Below are positions 1-6,924 of a stretch of 10,946 nt of DNA, piece by piece. The stretch's first letter is position 1, and each line of letters starts with the position of its first letter. This stretch comes from Pseudomonadota bacterium. Its GTDB lineage: Bacteria; Pseudomonadota; Alphaproteobacteria; Acetobacterales; Acetobacteraceae. The notes under the pieces are model-generated. The model saw only the letters and a list, made by a program, of their open reading frames with translations, was not told the DNA's origin and did not search any database. The stretch spans positions 1 to 10,946 of the forward strand of contig JAKBAQ010000074.1 of assembly GCA_021808985.1 (NCBI GenBank). Direction: 5' to 3'. A program made the position numbers and the translations under genes.

Positions 1-1
1 G

Positions 2-220
2 GCCAACTACGCCCTCTCCGGCCTGGTTGACTGGCCCCTGGCCGTCATCTTCATCCTCGGCGGCTTCCTCGGCAGCTTTTTTGGCATGCGCACCGCCCGG
101 CTGCTCTCGGGCACCGCCGGGCGGCTTAACACTGTTTTCGCCGGGCTCATCTTCGCCGTCGCCGCCTACATGCTCTACCGCAGCGCCGCCGCCCTGGGGT
201 TCAGCCTCTCCGGGCTATGA
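2..220 (+). CDS. TauE/SafE-family membrane permease, C-terminal fragment
   Basis: This is the last 72 residues of a gene that begins before the window; the frame is open from base 2 and ends in TGA at 218-220. The visible part has two hydrophobic stretches. One runs around residues 13-30 (start PLAVIFILGG), followed by a small positive loop with GMRTARLLSG. The other lies at about residues 45-60 (FAGLIFAVAAYML). The pattern of NYALSG, a glycine-rich helix, a GMR loop and a final FAxxIFxVAxYML helix is that of the C-terminus of TauE/SafE (DUF81) permeases, which export sulfite, sulfonates or other organic anions across the inner membrane. The substrate cannot be told from this fragment. The gene converges on pmbA, and the stop codons overlap. 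I am confident of a membrane protein and fairly confident of the family. Confidence 0.75.
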   Translation, partial: ANYALSGLVDWPLAVIFILGGFLGSFFGMRTARLLSGTAGRLNTVFAGLIFAVAAYMLYRSAAALGFSLSGL

Positions 221-1519
221 ACCAGCCAGGGTCATGCCCTCGATGCGCAGCGTCGGCGCATCGGTGCCGCGCTTGAATTCGAGGTCGTTGGCAGGTGTCA
301 GCGCGGCGAACATCTCGCGCAGATTGCCCGCGAGGGTGAACTCCGCCACCGGCTCGGCCAGCTCGCCGTTACGGATCATGAATCCCGCCGCCCCGCGCGA
401 ATAATCGCCGGTGATGCCGTTCACCCCCATGCCGATCAGCTCGGTCACGAACAGCCCCTCGGCAATATCGGCCATCAGCGCGCGCGGGCTCAGCGCCCCC
501 GGCTCCATGTAGAAATTGCTCACCCCCCCGGCATTGCCCGTGGTCTTCAGCCCCAGCTGGTTGGCGCTGCGCGTGTCCAGAATCCAGCTGGTCAGCACGC
601 CATTCTCGATGAACGCGCGCCGCTGGCCGGGCTGGCCCTCGCGGTCGAACGGGCGCGAGCGCCGCCCGCGCACGCGCAGCGGGTCATCGATGATGCCGAC
701 CCCCGGCGCGAACACCGCCTGGCCCAGCGCGTCCTTCAGGAACGAGGTCTTGCGCGCAATCGCCGCGCCGCTGATCGCGCCTGCCAGATGCCCGAGAAAA
801 CTCCCCGCCACGCGCGGATGGAACAAAACCGGCAGCCTGCCGGTCTTCGGCCGCACCGGGTTGAGCCGCGCCAGCGCCTGCTCCGCCGCCCTGCGGCCCA
901 GCGCCGCCGGGTCCTCCAGGTCGGCGCCATGCCCGGCGGAGGAAAAATCATAGTCGCGCTGCATCCCCGTGCCCTCGCCCGCGATGGCGGTGACCGAAAC
1001 CCCATGGTAGGAGCGCGCATAAAGGCCGGCAAAGCCCAGGCTGGTGGCGTGCAACGATTCGCTGCGCGACCAGCTGGCCGACGCGCCCTCCGAATTGGTG
1101 ATCCCCGGCACCGCCAGCGCCGCATCTTCGGCGGCGGCGGCGCGGGCGATCAGCACCTCCATCCCCGGCTCCAGCGGATCATCCAGGTCCAGCAGCGCGG
1201 CATCCATCGGCGGCGGCGCGGCGGGGATTTCGGCATACGGGTCCTGCGGCACCACGCGGGCCATGGCCACCGCCTGCGCGGCCAGGCGCGCGAAGGCCGC
1301 CGGATCAATCGAGCTGGCTGAAACCGAGGCGCTGCATTTGCCGACAAACACCCGCAGCCCCAGCTCGCGGGTTTCCGCGCGCTCCGTCTCCTCAACCTTG
1401 CCAAGCCGCCGCTGCACCCCGATCGAGGTGCCGACATTCAGCCCCACCTCCGCGACATCCGCCCCAGCCTCCCGCGCGGCGCGCAGCAATGCCTGCGCCT
1501 GTTCCTGCAGCGCGCTCAT
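215..1519 (-). CDS. pmbA: TldE/PmbA-family protein (TldD/E protease partner subunit)
   Basis: The 434-residue product has the usual length of PmbA (TldE). Together with TldD it forms a heterodimeric metalloprotease that trims unfolded peptides, such as microcin B17 precursor and the CcdA antitoxin in E. coli. Visible family features are the N-terminal region with RETRELGLRVFV-like sequence (RAETRELGLRVFVG, about 47-60), the FHPRVAGSFLGHL segment in the middle, and the C-terminal stretch GDYSRGAAGF (371-380) followed by IRNGELAEPV. No HExxxH zinc motif is present. That fits the TldE subunit, because TldD carries the metal site; no tldD is seen in this window. The ATG overlaps the stop of the M16 peptidase gene by 4 bp (ATGA) and there is no clear Shine-Dalgarno sequence, so translation is probably coupled. 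The stop is TAG at 217-215 and overlaps the TauE/SafE stop by 6 bp. Confidence 0.93.
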   Translation of the reverse strand: MSALQEQAQALLRAAREAGADVAEVGLNVGTSIGVQRRLGKVEETERAETRELGLRVFVGKCSASVSASSIDPAAFARLAAQAVAMARVVPQDPYAEIPAAPPPMDAALLDLDDPLEPGMEVLIARAAAAEDAALAVPGITNSEGASASWSRSESLHATSLGFAGLYARSYHGVSVTAIAGEGTGMQRDYDFSSAGHGADLEDPAALGRRAAEQALARLNPVRPKTGRLPVLFHPRVAGSFLGHLAGAISGAAIARKTSFLKDALGQAVFAPGVGIIDDPLRVRGRRSRPFDREGQPGQRRAFIENGVLTSWILDTRSANQLGLKTTGNAGGVSNFYMEPGALSPRALMADIAEGLFVTELIGMGVNGITGDYSRGAAGFMIRNGELAEPVAEFTLAGNLREMFAALTPANDLEFKRGTDAPTLRIEGMTLAGS

Positions 1520-2781
1520 GCCGCCAGACTGTCAATAATGGAGGAGAGCTTCGGCACCTGGCCGATCGGCCCGATGGTCGCCAGGGTCGGCCGGGATTTG
1601 AAGATCTTCGCCGCCACCGCGCACACATCGGCCTGCGTCACCGCCTCGATCTTGGCCACCGTCTCAGCGGCGGGGATCACCCGGCCGAAAATCTGCCACT
1701 GGCGCGCCAGCTGCTCGCAGCGGCTGCCGGTGGATTCCAGGCTCATCAGCAGCCCCGCCTTCAGCTGCGCCCGCGCCCGGTTCAGCTCCGCCTCGCTCAC
1801 CGCCAGCTGCACCTTGGCCAGCTCCTCCAGCGTCACCGGCATCAGCTCCGCCGCCTCTGATTCACCCGTCCCCGCGTAAATCCCGAACAGCCCGCCATCC
1901 TCGGCCGGCGAGGTAAAGCTGTAGATCGAATAAACCAGCCCGCGCTTCTCGCGGATTTCCTGGAACAGCCGGGAGGACATGCCGCCCCCCAGCAGGGTGG
2001 AGAGCAGCATGGAGGGGTAATAGCCCGGCTCACCATAGGCTGGCGCGTCAAACCCCAGCACGATATGCGCCTGGTCCAGATCGCGCGATTCCCGGTATTC
2101 GCCGCCAGTATAGTCCGCCGGCATCGGCGCGTGCCTCTCGGCCTTCGGCAGGTCGCTGAAGTGGCGGGCCACCATCTCCACCAGCCGCTCATGCTCCAGC
2201 TTGCCGCACGCGGCGATGACCATGTTCTCCGGCGTATAATGCGCGGCCATGAAGCCCGGCAGCGCCTCGCGCTTCATGCCCCGGATGATCGCCTCGGTGC
2301 CCAGCACCGGCCGGCCCATCGGCTGCGAGGGATAGGCGGCGGACTGGAAATGGTCGAACACGATATCATCGGGCGTGTCGTTCGCCTGGCCGATCTCTTG
2401 CAGAATCACGCCCCGCTCGCGCTCCAGCTCCTCCACCTCGAAGGTGGAGTGGCAGAGGATATCGCCGATGATATCAACCCCGAGGCCCAGATCCTCCTTC
2501 AGCAGCTTCACGTAATAGGCCGTCTGCTCGCGCGAGGTATAGGCGTTGATATGCCCGCCCACATTCTCGATCGCCTCGGCGATGCCGATGGCCGAGCGGC
2601 TGGTGGTGCCCTTGAAGGCCATATGCTCCAGAAAATGCGCCACGCCGTTTTCCGCCGCCATCTCATGGCGCGTCCCCGCCCCGATATAGGCGCCGAAGGA
2701 GACCGTCTCCACCCGCTCCATCCGCTCGGTCAGAACCGTGAGGCCCGAGGGCAGCGTGGTAATGTTAACCTGTTCAGTCAT
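1516..2781 (-). CDS. M16 family zinc peptidase (mitochondrial processing peptidase-like)
   Basis: This 421-residue protein is an M16B-type metallopeptidase. The inverted zinc motif HxxEH is clear: His49, Glu52 and His53 in AHFLEHMAFKGT. The likely third ligand is Glu129 in GVILQEI, about 75 residues on, as in the mitochondrial processing peptidase beta subunit. The C-terminal half carries the family's substrate-gripping RxxxY-type region (EKRGLVYSIYSF) and a glycine-rich loop (LLGGGMSSRLFQEIREKRG). Most alphaproteobacteria have one such gene beside thrC; its natural substrates are mostly unknown. No signal peptide is visible, so it is probably cytoplasmic. I place the start at the ATG at 2781 because an AGGA lies 7 bp upstream; a TTG one codon earlier is also possible. 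The ATG shares one base with the thrC stop (TGATG), and the gene's end overlaps pmbA by 4 bp. Confidence 0.95.
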   Translation of the reverse strand: MTEQVNITTLPSGLTVLTERMERVETVSFGAYIGAGTRHEMAAENGVAHFLEHMAFKGTTSRSAIGIAEAIENVGGHINAYTSREQTAYYVKLLKEDLGLGVDIIGDILCHSTFEVEELERERGVILQEIGQANDTPDDIVFDHFQSAAYPSQPMGRPVLGTEAIIRGMKREALPGFMAAHYTPENMVIAACGKLEHERLVEMVARHFSDLPKAERHAPMPADYTGGEYRESRDLDQAHIVLGFDAPAYGEPGYYPSMLLSTLLGGGMSSRLFQEIREKRGLVYSIYSFTSPAEDGGLFGIYAGTGESEAAELMPVTLEELAKVQLAVSEAELNRARAQLKAGLLMSLESTGSRCEQLARQWQIFGRVIPAAETVAKIEAVTQADVCAVAAKIFKSRPTLATIGPIGQVPKLSSIIDSLAA

Positions 2782-4178
2782 CAAATATTCCTGTTCGCAA
2801 AATTGCGCACCAGCCCCTTAACGTGCGCGAAGTCGTTGGGGGCGGCCACATAACGCTCTTCCCGCTCATATAGGTCGGATAAATGCGGTGGTAAGGCCGG
2901 GCGCTGGCCGGTGGCCCTGGCGATGGCGTCGGGGAACTTGGCCGGGTGCGCGGTGGCCGCCACGATCACCGGCAGGCCCACCGGCGCGCAGGCCCGCGCC
3001 GCGGCCAGGCCGATGGCGGTATGCGGGTCGGCCAGATACTGCGCTTCGCGCCAGGTTTGGGCGATCTGCCCCAGCGTCTCCTCGTCGCTGAGCCTAAAGC
3101 CCATGAAATCCCGCCGGATCGCGCGCCACACATCATCGGCCACGCGCATTTTCCCGCTGGCGCGGAAATCGGCCATGGTGCGCGCCGTGGCCGGCGCGTC
3201 GCGGCCCAGGAACTCATAGAGCAGCCGCTCGAAATTGGAGCTGACGCCGATATCCATCGAGGGCGAGAGGCTTTCCTCCACCGGGCGCAGGCTCATATCG
3301 TTGCTGGCGAGGAAGCGGCTCAGAATATCGTTGCGGTTGCTCGCCACGATGAACCGGCCGATCGGCAGGCCCATGCGCCGCGCCGCCCAAGCGGCCAGCA
3401 CATTGCCGAAATTGCCGGTCGGCACCGCCACCGCCACCTCGCGCTCCGGCGCGCCCAGCGCCAGCGCGGCTGCGACATAATAGGGGATCTGCGCCGCGAT
3501 GCGCGCGAAATTGATGGAATTGACCGCCGAGAGGCTGATCTCATGGCGCAGCGGCGCATCGGCGAACATGGCCTTCACCATGTCCTGGCAATCATCGAAA
3601 TTGCCCTTCAGCGCGATGTTGAGCACGTTGGGCGCGGCCACCGTGGTCATCTGGCGGCGCTGCACCTCGCTGGTGCGCCCCTCGGGGTGCAGAATGACGA
3701 TATCCACCCGGCTGCGCCCGGCCATCGCCTCGATCGCGGCCGAGCCGGTATCGCCCGAGGTGGCGCCGACGATGCACACCCGCCCGCCGCGCGCCGCCAG
3801 CACATGCTCGAACAAATGCCCGGCCAGTTGCAGCGCCAGGTCCTTGAAGGCGAGCGTGGGGCCGTGGAACAGCTCCAGCGCGAAGGTCGAGGTATCAAGC
3901 TGCGCCAGCGGCACCACGGCGGGATGCGCGAAGCCGGCATAGGCGCGCCGGCACATCGCCTGCAAATCCGCGAAGGCGATGCTCTCGCCCACGAACGGCG
4001 CCATCACCCGCGCCGCCAGCTCCGCATAGGGCAGGCCGCGCAGCGCCTTCAGCTCGGCGCCGGAAAAGCGCGGCCAGCTGGCCGGCATATACAGCCCGCC
4101 ATCCGCCGCCAGCCCCGCCAGCAGCACATCCGCAAAATTCTTATCCTCAGCCTGACCCCGTGTGGATACGTAACGCAT
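2781..4178 (-). CDS. thrC: Threonine synthase
   Basis: The 465-residue PLP enzyme converts O-phospho-L-homoserine to L-threonine, the last step of threonine synthesis in the cytoplasm. The N-terminus, MRYVSTRGQ with FADVLLAGLAADGGLY, is the standard opening of the long (class I) bacterial ThrC. The PLP lysine is Lys112 in GPTLAFKDLALQ. Substrate and cofactor loops follow: GATSGDTGSAA (138-148) and PTGNFGN (253-259), then NRNDILSRF and SMDIGVSSNFERL. The reading frame runs open upstream to 4337, but I reject that extension because it overlaps hemW. The ATG at 4178 starts the conserved N-terminus and has GGAG 6 bp upstream. The gene lies 28 bp after hemW, and its TGA overlaps the M16 ATG by one base. 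Confidence 0.97.
   Translation of the reverse strand: MRYVSTRGQAEDKNFADVLLAGLAADGGLYMPASWPRFSGAELKALRGLPYAELAARVMAPFVGESIAFADLQAMCRRAYAGFAHPAVVPLAQLDTSTFALELFHGPTLAFKDLALQLAGHLFEHVLAARGGRVCIVGATSGDTGSAAIEAMAGRSRVDIVILHPEGRTSEVQRRQMTTVAAPNVLNIALKGNFDDCQDMVKAMFADAPLRHEISLSAVNSINFARIAAQIPYYVAAALALGAPEREVAVAVPTGNFGNVLAAWAARRMGLPIGRFIVASNRNDILSRFLASNDMSLRPVEESLSPSMDIGVSSNFERLLYEFLGRDAPATARTMADFRASGKMRVADDVWRAIRRDFMGFRLSDEETLGQIAQTWREAQYLADPHTAIGLAAARACAPVGLPVIVAATAHPAKFPDAIARATGQRPALPPHLSDLYEREERYVAAPNDFAHVKGLVRNFANRNI
2789..2792 (-). promoter_or_regulatory. Ribosome binding site of the M16 peptidase gene
   Basis: Read on the minus strand this is AGGA, inside the last codons of thrC and 7 bp before the ATG at 2781. 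It favours that ATG over the TTG one codon upstream. Confidence 0.6.
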
Positions 4179-4184
4179 AAATTT

Positions 4185-4188
4185 CTCC
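4185..4188 (-). promoter_or_regulatory. Ribosome binding site of thrC
   Basis: Read on the minus strand this is GGAG, 6 bp before the ATG at 4178. It supports that start over the longer open frame that runs back into hemW. Confidence 0.7.
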
Positions 4189-4206
4189 AATGGTGCCGTG
4201 GCTATA

Positions 4207-5355
4207 CTATCGGGCCAAGGCTGGCAGCAATGCGTCCAGCCGTTTGCGGCCCTCGGCGGTGGCCGCCAGATGCGTGGCGCTCCGGCGCAGATACCCTTCC
4301 TCGATGCAGGCCGCCAGCATCGCCGGCTCCACGGCATCAGGCAGCGCGGTGCCGGTGCGGGCTAAAAAATGTTCAAAACCAATGCCCTCGGCCAGCCGCA
4401 GCCCCATCAGCAGCGCCTCGCGGGCGCGGGCGCGGGCATCCACCGCCTCCTCGCGCGCGGTGCCGGTGCCCGTGGTCTCCACCAGCGCCGCCCATGCCTC
4501 CGGCCCGCGATGCCTGGAATAGGCCGCGAGCTTCCCGCCCAGGGTCACCCTGCCATGCGCGCCGGGGCCGATCCCGGCATAATCCTCATAGCGCCAGTAG
4601 CTCAGATTATGCCGGCTCTCGCCGCCCGGCCTGGCATAGTTGGAAATCTCATAAGCCAGCAGCCCGAAGCGCGCCGCCTCCTCGGCCGTGGCGTCATACA
4701 GCGCCGCTGCCAGCTCCTCGTCCGGCATCTCAAACGCCCCGCGCGCATGCAGGGTGTGGAATTTCGTCCCCTCCTCGATGGTGAGCTGGTAGAGCGAGAG
4801 ATGGTCCGCCGCCAGGCCCAGGGCGAAGCGCAGCTCCTGGCGCCAGGCCGCCTCGTCCTGCCCGGGGCGGGCGAAGATCAGGTCAAACGAGAGCCGGGGG
4901 AAAATTTTGCGCGCCAGCTCTATGGCATCAACCGCCTGCCGCGCCGAATGCTCGCGCCCCAGAAATTTCAGCGCCGCGGGCTCGAAGCTCTGCACCCCGA
5001 TGGACACCCGGTTCACCCCGGCATCGCGGTATCCGGCGAAGCGCCCGGCCTCGATGCTGGTCGGGTTCGCCTCCAGGGTGATCTCGATAGTCTCATCCAG
5101 CTCAAATACCGCCGCCGCATCGCCGATCAGCGCCGCGACATTCTCCGGGTCGAGCAGGCTCGGCGTGCCGCCGCCGAAAAAAATCGAGCTCAGCCGCCGG
5201 GGCCCGAGGCGCGCCGCCTCATGCGCCAGCTCGCGCCGCAGCGCCGCCACCATGCGCGCCTGCGGGATTTTCTCGCGCACATGGGAGTTGAAGTCGCAAT
5301 ACGGGCATTTGCTGAGGCAAAACGGCCAGTGAATATAGAGGGCAAGCGGGTCCAT
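4207..5355 (-). CDS. hemW: HemW-type radical SAM protein (heme chaperone)
   Basis: This 382-residue radical SAM protein is often annotated as an oxygen-independent coproporphyrinogen III oxidase. The sequence points instead to HemW, a heme-binding protein thought to deliver heme to membrane cytochromes. The [4Fe-4S] motif CxxxCxxC is Cys13, Cys17 and Cys20, in the HWPFCLSKCPYCDFNSH region. It is followed by DFN and not by the extra cysteine of true HemN. The HNxxYW motif linked to heme binding in HemW is present at 249-254 (HNLSYW). Other radical SAM landmarks are FFGGGTPSLL (about 59-68) and RVSIGVQSF. I chose the ATG at 5355, where the first residues MDPLALYIHWPFC match the usual opening. 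A TTG at 5373 is in frame and has a weak AGG 8 bp before it. hemW is first in the operon with thrC, the M16 peptidase and pmbA. Confidence 0.93.
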   Translation of the reverse strand: MDPLALYIHWPFCLSKCPYCDFNSHVREKIPQARMVAALRRELAHEAARLGPRRLSSIFFGGGTPSLLDPENVAALIGDAAAVFELDETIEITLEANPTSIEAGRFAGYRDAGVNRVSIGVQSFEPAALKFLGREHSARQAVDAIELARKIFPRLSFDLIFARPGQDEAAWRQELRFALGLAADHLSLYQLTIEEGTKFHTLHARGAFEMPDEELAAALYDATAEEAARFGLLAYEISNYARPGGESRHNLSYWRYEDYAGIGPGAHGRVTLGGKLAAYSRHRGPEAWAALVETTGTGTAREEAVDARARAREALLMGLRLAEGIGFEHFLARTGTALPDAVEPAMLAACIEEGYLRRSATHLAATAEGRKRLDALLPALAR

Positions 5356-5395
5356 CGCCTGGACATACGCCAATCTCTGCGCCTATCCAAAATCC

Positions 5396-6124
5396 ATGGA
5401 CGCCATCATCGTGAACAATCTGGTCAAGCGTTATCCGCGCACCCTGGCGGTGGACCATATCTCCTTCACCCTGCCGCAGGGCGGCGTGCTCGGCCTGCTC
5501 GGCGGCAACGGGGCAGGCAAGACCACCACCATCTCCATGCTGCTCGGGCTTTTGGTGCCCAGCGCCGGGCGGATAAGGGTGCTGGGCCACGACATGGCGC
5601 GCGACCGCTTCAAGGCGCTGGCGCGGATGAATTTCTCCTCGCCCTATATCGCCCTGCCGGCCCGGCTCTCGGTGGCGGAGAACCTGCGCGTGTACGGGCA
5701 TTTGTACAATGTGCCGAACCTGAAGCGGCGCATCGGCGAGCTGGCGGAGCAATTCCACCTCTCGGCCCTGCTCTCGCGCCCCACGGGCGAGCTTTCAGCC
5801 GGGCAGAAAACCCGCGTGGCGCTGGCCAAATCGCTCATCAACAGGCCGGACCTGCTGCTGCTCGACGAGCCGACCGCCAGCCTGGACCCCGACACCGGCG
5901 ACTATGCGCGCTCCGCCCTGGAAGCCTACCAGCGCGAGACCAACGCCGCCATTTTGCTCGCCTCGCACAACATGGCCGAGGTGGAGCGCCTGTGCGACAC
6001 GGTGCTGATGCTCAAGGCCGGCAGGATCGTCGACCAGGGCACGCCGGAGGCGCTGGTCGCCCGCTACGGGCGCGAAAATCTCGAACAGGTGTTTCTCGAC
6101 ATCGCGCGGAGGGTGGACGCATGA
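5396..6124 (+). CDS. ABC transporter ATP-binding protein (ABC-2 exporter type)
   Basis: The 242-residue cytoplasmic ATPase powers the permease encoded next. Walker A is GGNGAGKTTT (36-45), the ABC signature is LSAGQ (133-137), Walker B is LLLLDEPTASLDP (153-165) including the D-loop, and the switch histidine is His191 in ASHN. The Q-loop position reads MNFSSPYIALP (about 78-88) with no obvious glutamine. The relation is to the CcmA/NodI-like ABC-2 exporter ATPases, which move drugs, polysaccharides or lipids outward; the substrate is unknown. The ATG lies only 40 bp from the divergent hemW start and has no Shine-Dalgarno sequence, so a leaderless or weakly initiated transcript is possible. 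The downstream permease overlaps by 4 bp, which indicates a coupled pair made in equal amounts. Confidence 0.93.
   Translation: MDAIIVNNLVKRYPRTLAVDHISFTLPQGGVLGLLGGNGAGKTTTISMLLGLLVPSAGRIRVLGHDMARDRFKALARMNFSSPYIALPARLSVAENLRVYGHLYNVPNLKRRIGELAEQFHLSALLSRPTGELSAGQKTRVALAKSLINRPDLLLLDEPTASLDPDTGDYARSALEAYQRETNAAILLASHNMAEVERLCDTVLMLKAGRIVDQGTPEALVARYGRENLEQVFLDIARRVDA
6108..6113 (+). promoter_or_regulatory. Ribosome binding site of the ABC permease gene
   Basis: GGAGGG lies inside the last codons of the ATPase gene, 7 bp before the ATG at 6121. It is a near-perfect Shine-Dalgarno sequence and fixes the start within a long open frame. Confidence 0.8.
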
Positions 6125-6921
6125 GAAGCTCCCTGCGCCGCGTCTGGGCGATGATCTACCGCCATCTCGCCGTATACCGCCGCTCCTGGCCGCGCCTGGC
6201 CGAGATCGCCTACTGGCCGACGCTCAACCTGCTGATCTGGGGCTTCACCGCGAGCTATCTGGCGCATCTGCGCGCGGGCGCGGGGGTGCATACGGCCAGC
6301 GCGCTGATCGCCGGGGTGCTGCTGTGGGAGATCACCCTGCGCGGGCAGCTTGGCGTCACGCTCGGGTTTCTGGAGGAGATCTGGTCACGCAATCTGGGGC
6401 ATATCTTCGTCAGCCCGCTGCGCCCGGCGGAGCTGCTGGCGGCGCTGCTCTCGGTTTCGCTGCTGCGCACGCTGGCCGGCCTGTTTCCTGCCACAATCAT
6501 CGCCTACCTGCTGTATCACTACAACATACTGCTGCTGGGGCCGATGCTGCTGCTGTTCTTCATTAACCTTTTGTTCATGGGCTGGTGGATCGCGCTTGGC
6601 ATCGTCTCGCTGCTGTTCCGCTACGGCGCGGGGGCGGAGGCGCTGGCCTGGACCATCGCCTTTGGCATCACCCCGGTCGCCTGCGTGTATTATCCGGCCT
6701 CGGCGCTGCCGGGCTGGCTGCAGCCCTTGGCCCTGGCGCTGCCGGCGGCGCATGTGTTCGCCGGCATGCGCGCGGCCCTGTTTCAGCATGCCGCCGACTG
6801 GCCGGACCTGGCCATGGCCTGCGCCCTCAACCTCGCCTGGATGGCGCTGGCCATCCTCGTCTTCGGCGCCGAATTCCGCCGCGCCCGCATTCGCGGCGCG
6901 CTCATCGCAATTGGGGAATAA
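6121..6921 (+). CDS. ABC-2 type transporter permease
   Basis: The 266-residue integral inner-membrane protein is the transmembrane partner of the ATPase before it. About six hydrophobic segments can be seen, near residues 29-48, 57-80, 105-134, 138-166, 173-193 and 231-252. The amphipathic N-terminus (RRVWAMIYRHLAVYRRSW) is typical of the ABC-2 family. The stretch YYPASALPGWLQPLALALP (190-208) followed by HVFAGMR is the conserved C-terminal signature of NodJ-like and related ABC-2 permeases, which work as dimers with two ATPases. The ATG is confirmed by GGAGGG at 6108-6113, 7 bp upstream. The frame is open far upstream, but that part lies across the ATPase gene and antisense to hemW, so I do not count it. 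The substrate cannot be deduced. Confidence 0.93.
   Translation: MRSSLRRVWAMIYRHLAVYRRSWPRLAEIAYWPTLNLLIWGFTASYLAHLRAGAGVHTASALIAGVLLWEITLRGQLGVTLGFLEEIWSRNLGHIFVSPLRPAELLAALLSVSLLRTLAGLFPATIIAYLLYHYNILLLGPMLLLFFINLLFMGWWIALGIVSLLFRYGAGAEALAWTIAFGITPVACVYYPASALPGWLQPLALALPAAHVFAGMRAALFQHAADWPDLAMACALNLAWMALAILVFGAEFRRARIRGALIAIGE
6913..6917 (+). promoter_or_regulatory. Ribosome binding site of the histidine phosphatase gene (TTG start)
   Basis: GGGGA lies 7 bp before the TTG at 6925 and overlaps the end of the permease gene. It is the main support for the unusual start codon; the TTG also gives a short lead-in to the catalytic LIRHA motif. Confidence 0.65.
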
Positions 6922-6924
6922 GCC

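Noticed and set aside
4179..4337. Upstream extension of thrC by 53 codons
   Set aside because: It overlaps the hemW 3' end, has a Trp/Arg/Pro-rich translation, and is contradicted by the GGAG site before the ATG at 4178.
2946..4784. 612-codon plus-strand open frame opposite thrC and hemW
   Set aside because: It lies antisense to two certain genes and has no recognisable motif, with His/Arg/Gln-rich composition. Such frames are expected where third-position GC is high.
4207..5355. hemW as a true oxygen-independent coproporphyrinogen III oxidase (HemN)
   Set aside because: The extra cysteine after the CxxxCxxC cluster that is typical of HemN is absent, and the HemW-type HNLSYW motif is present.
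4369..6921. 850-codon plus-strand open frame ending at the ABC permease stop
   Set aside because: Only the part from 6121 is the permease, fixed by GGAGGG and the family N-terminus. The rest runs across the ATPase gene in another frame and antisense to hemW, and reads as Arg/Ala/Pro-rich filler.
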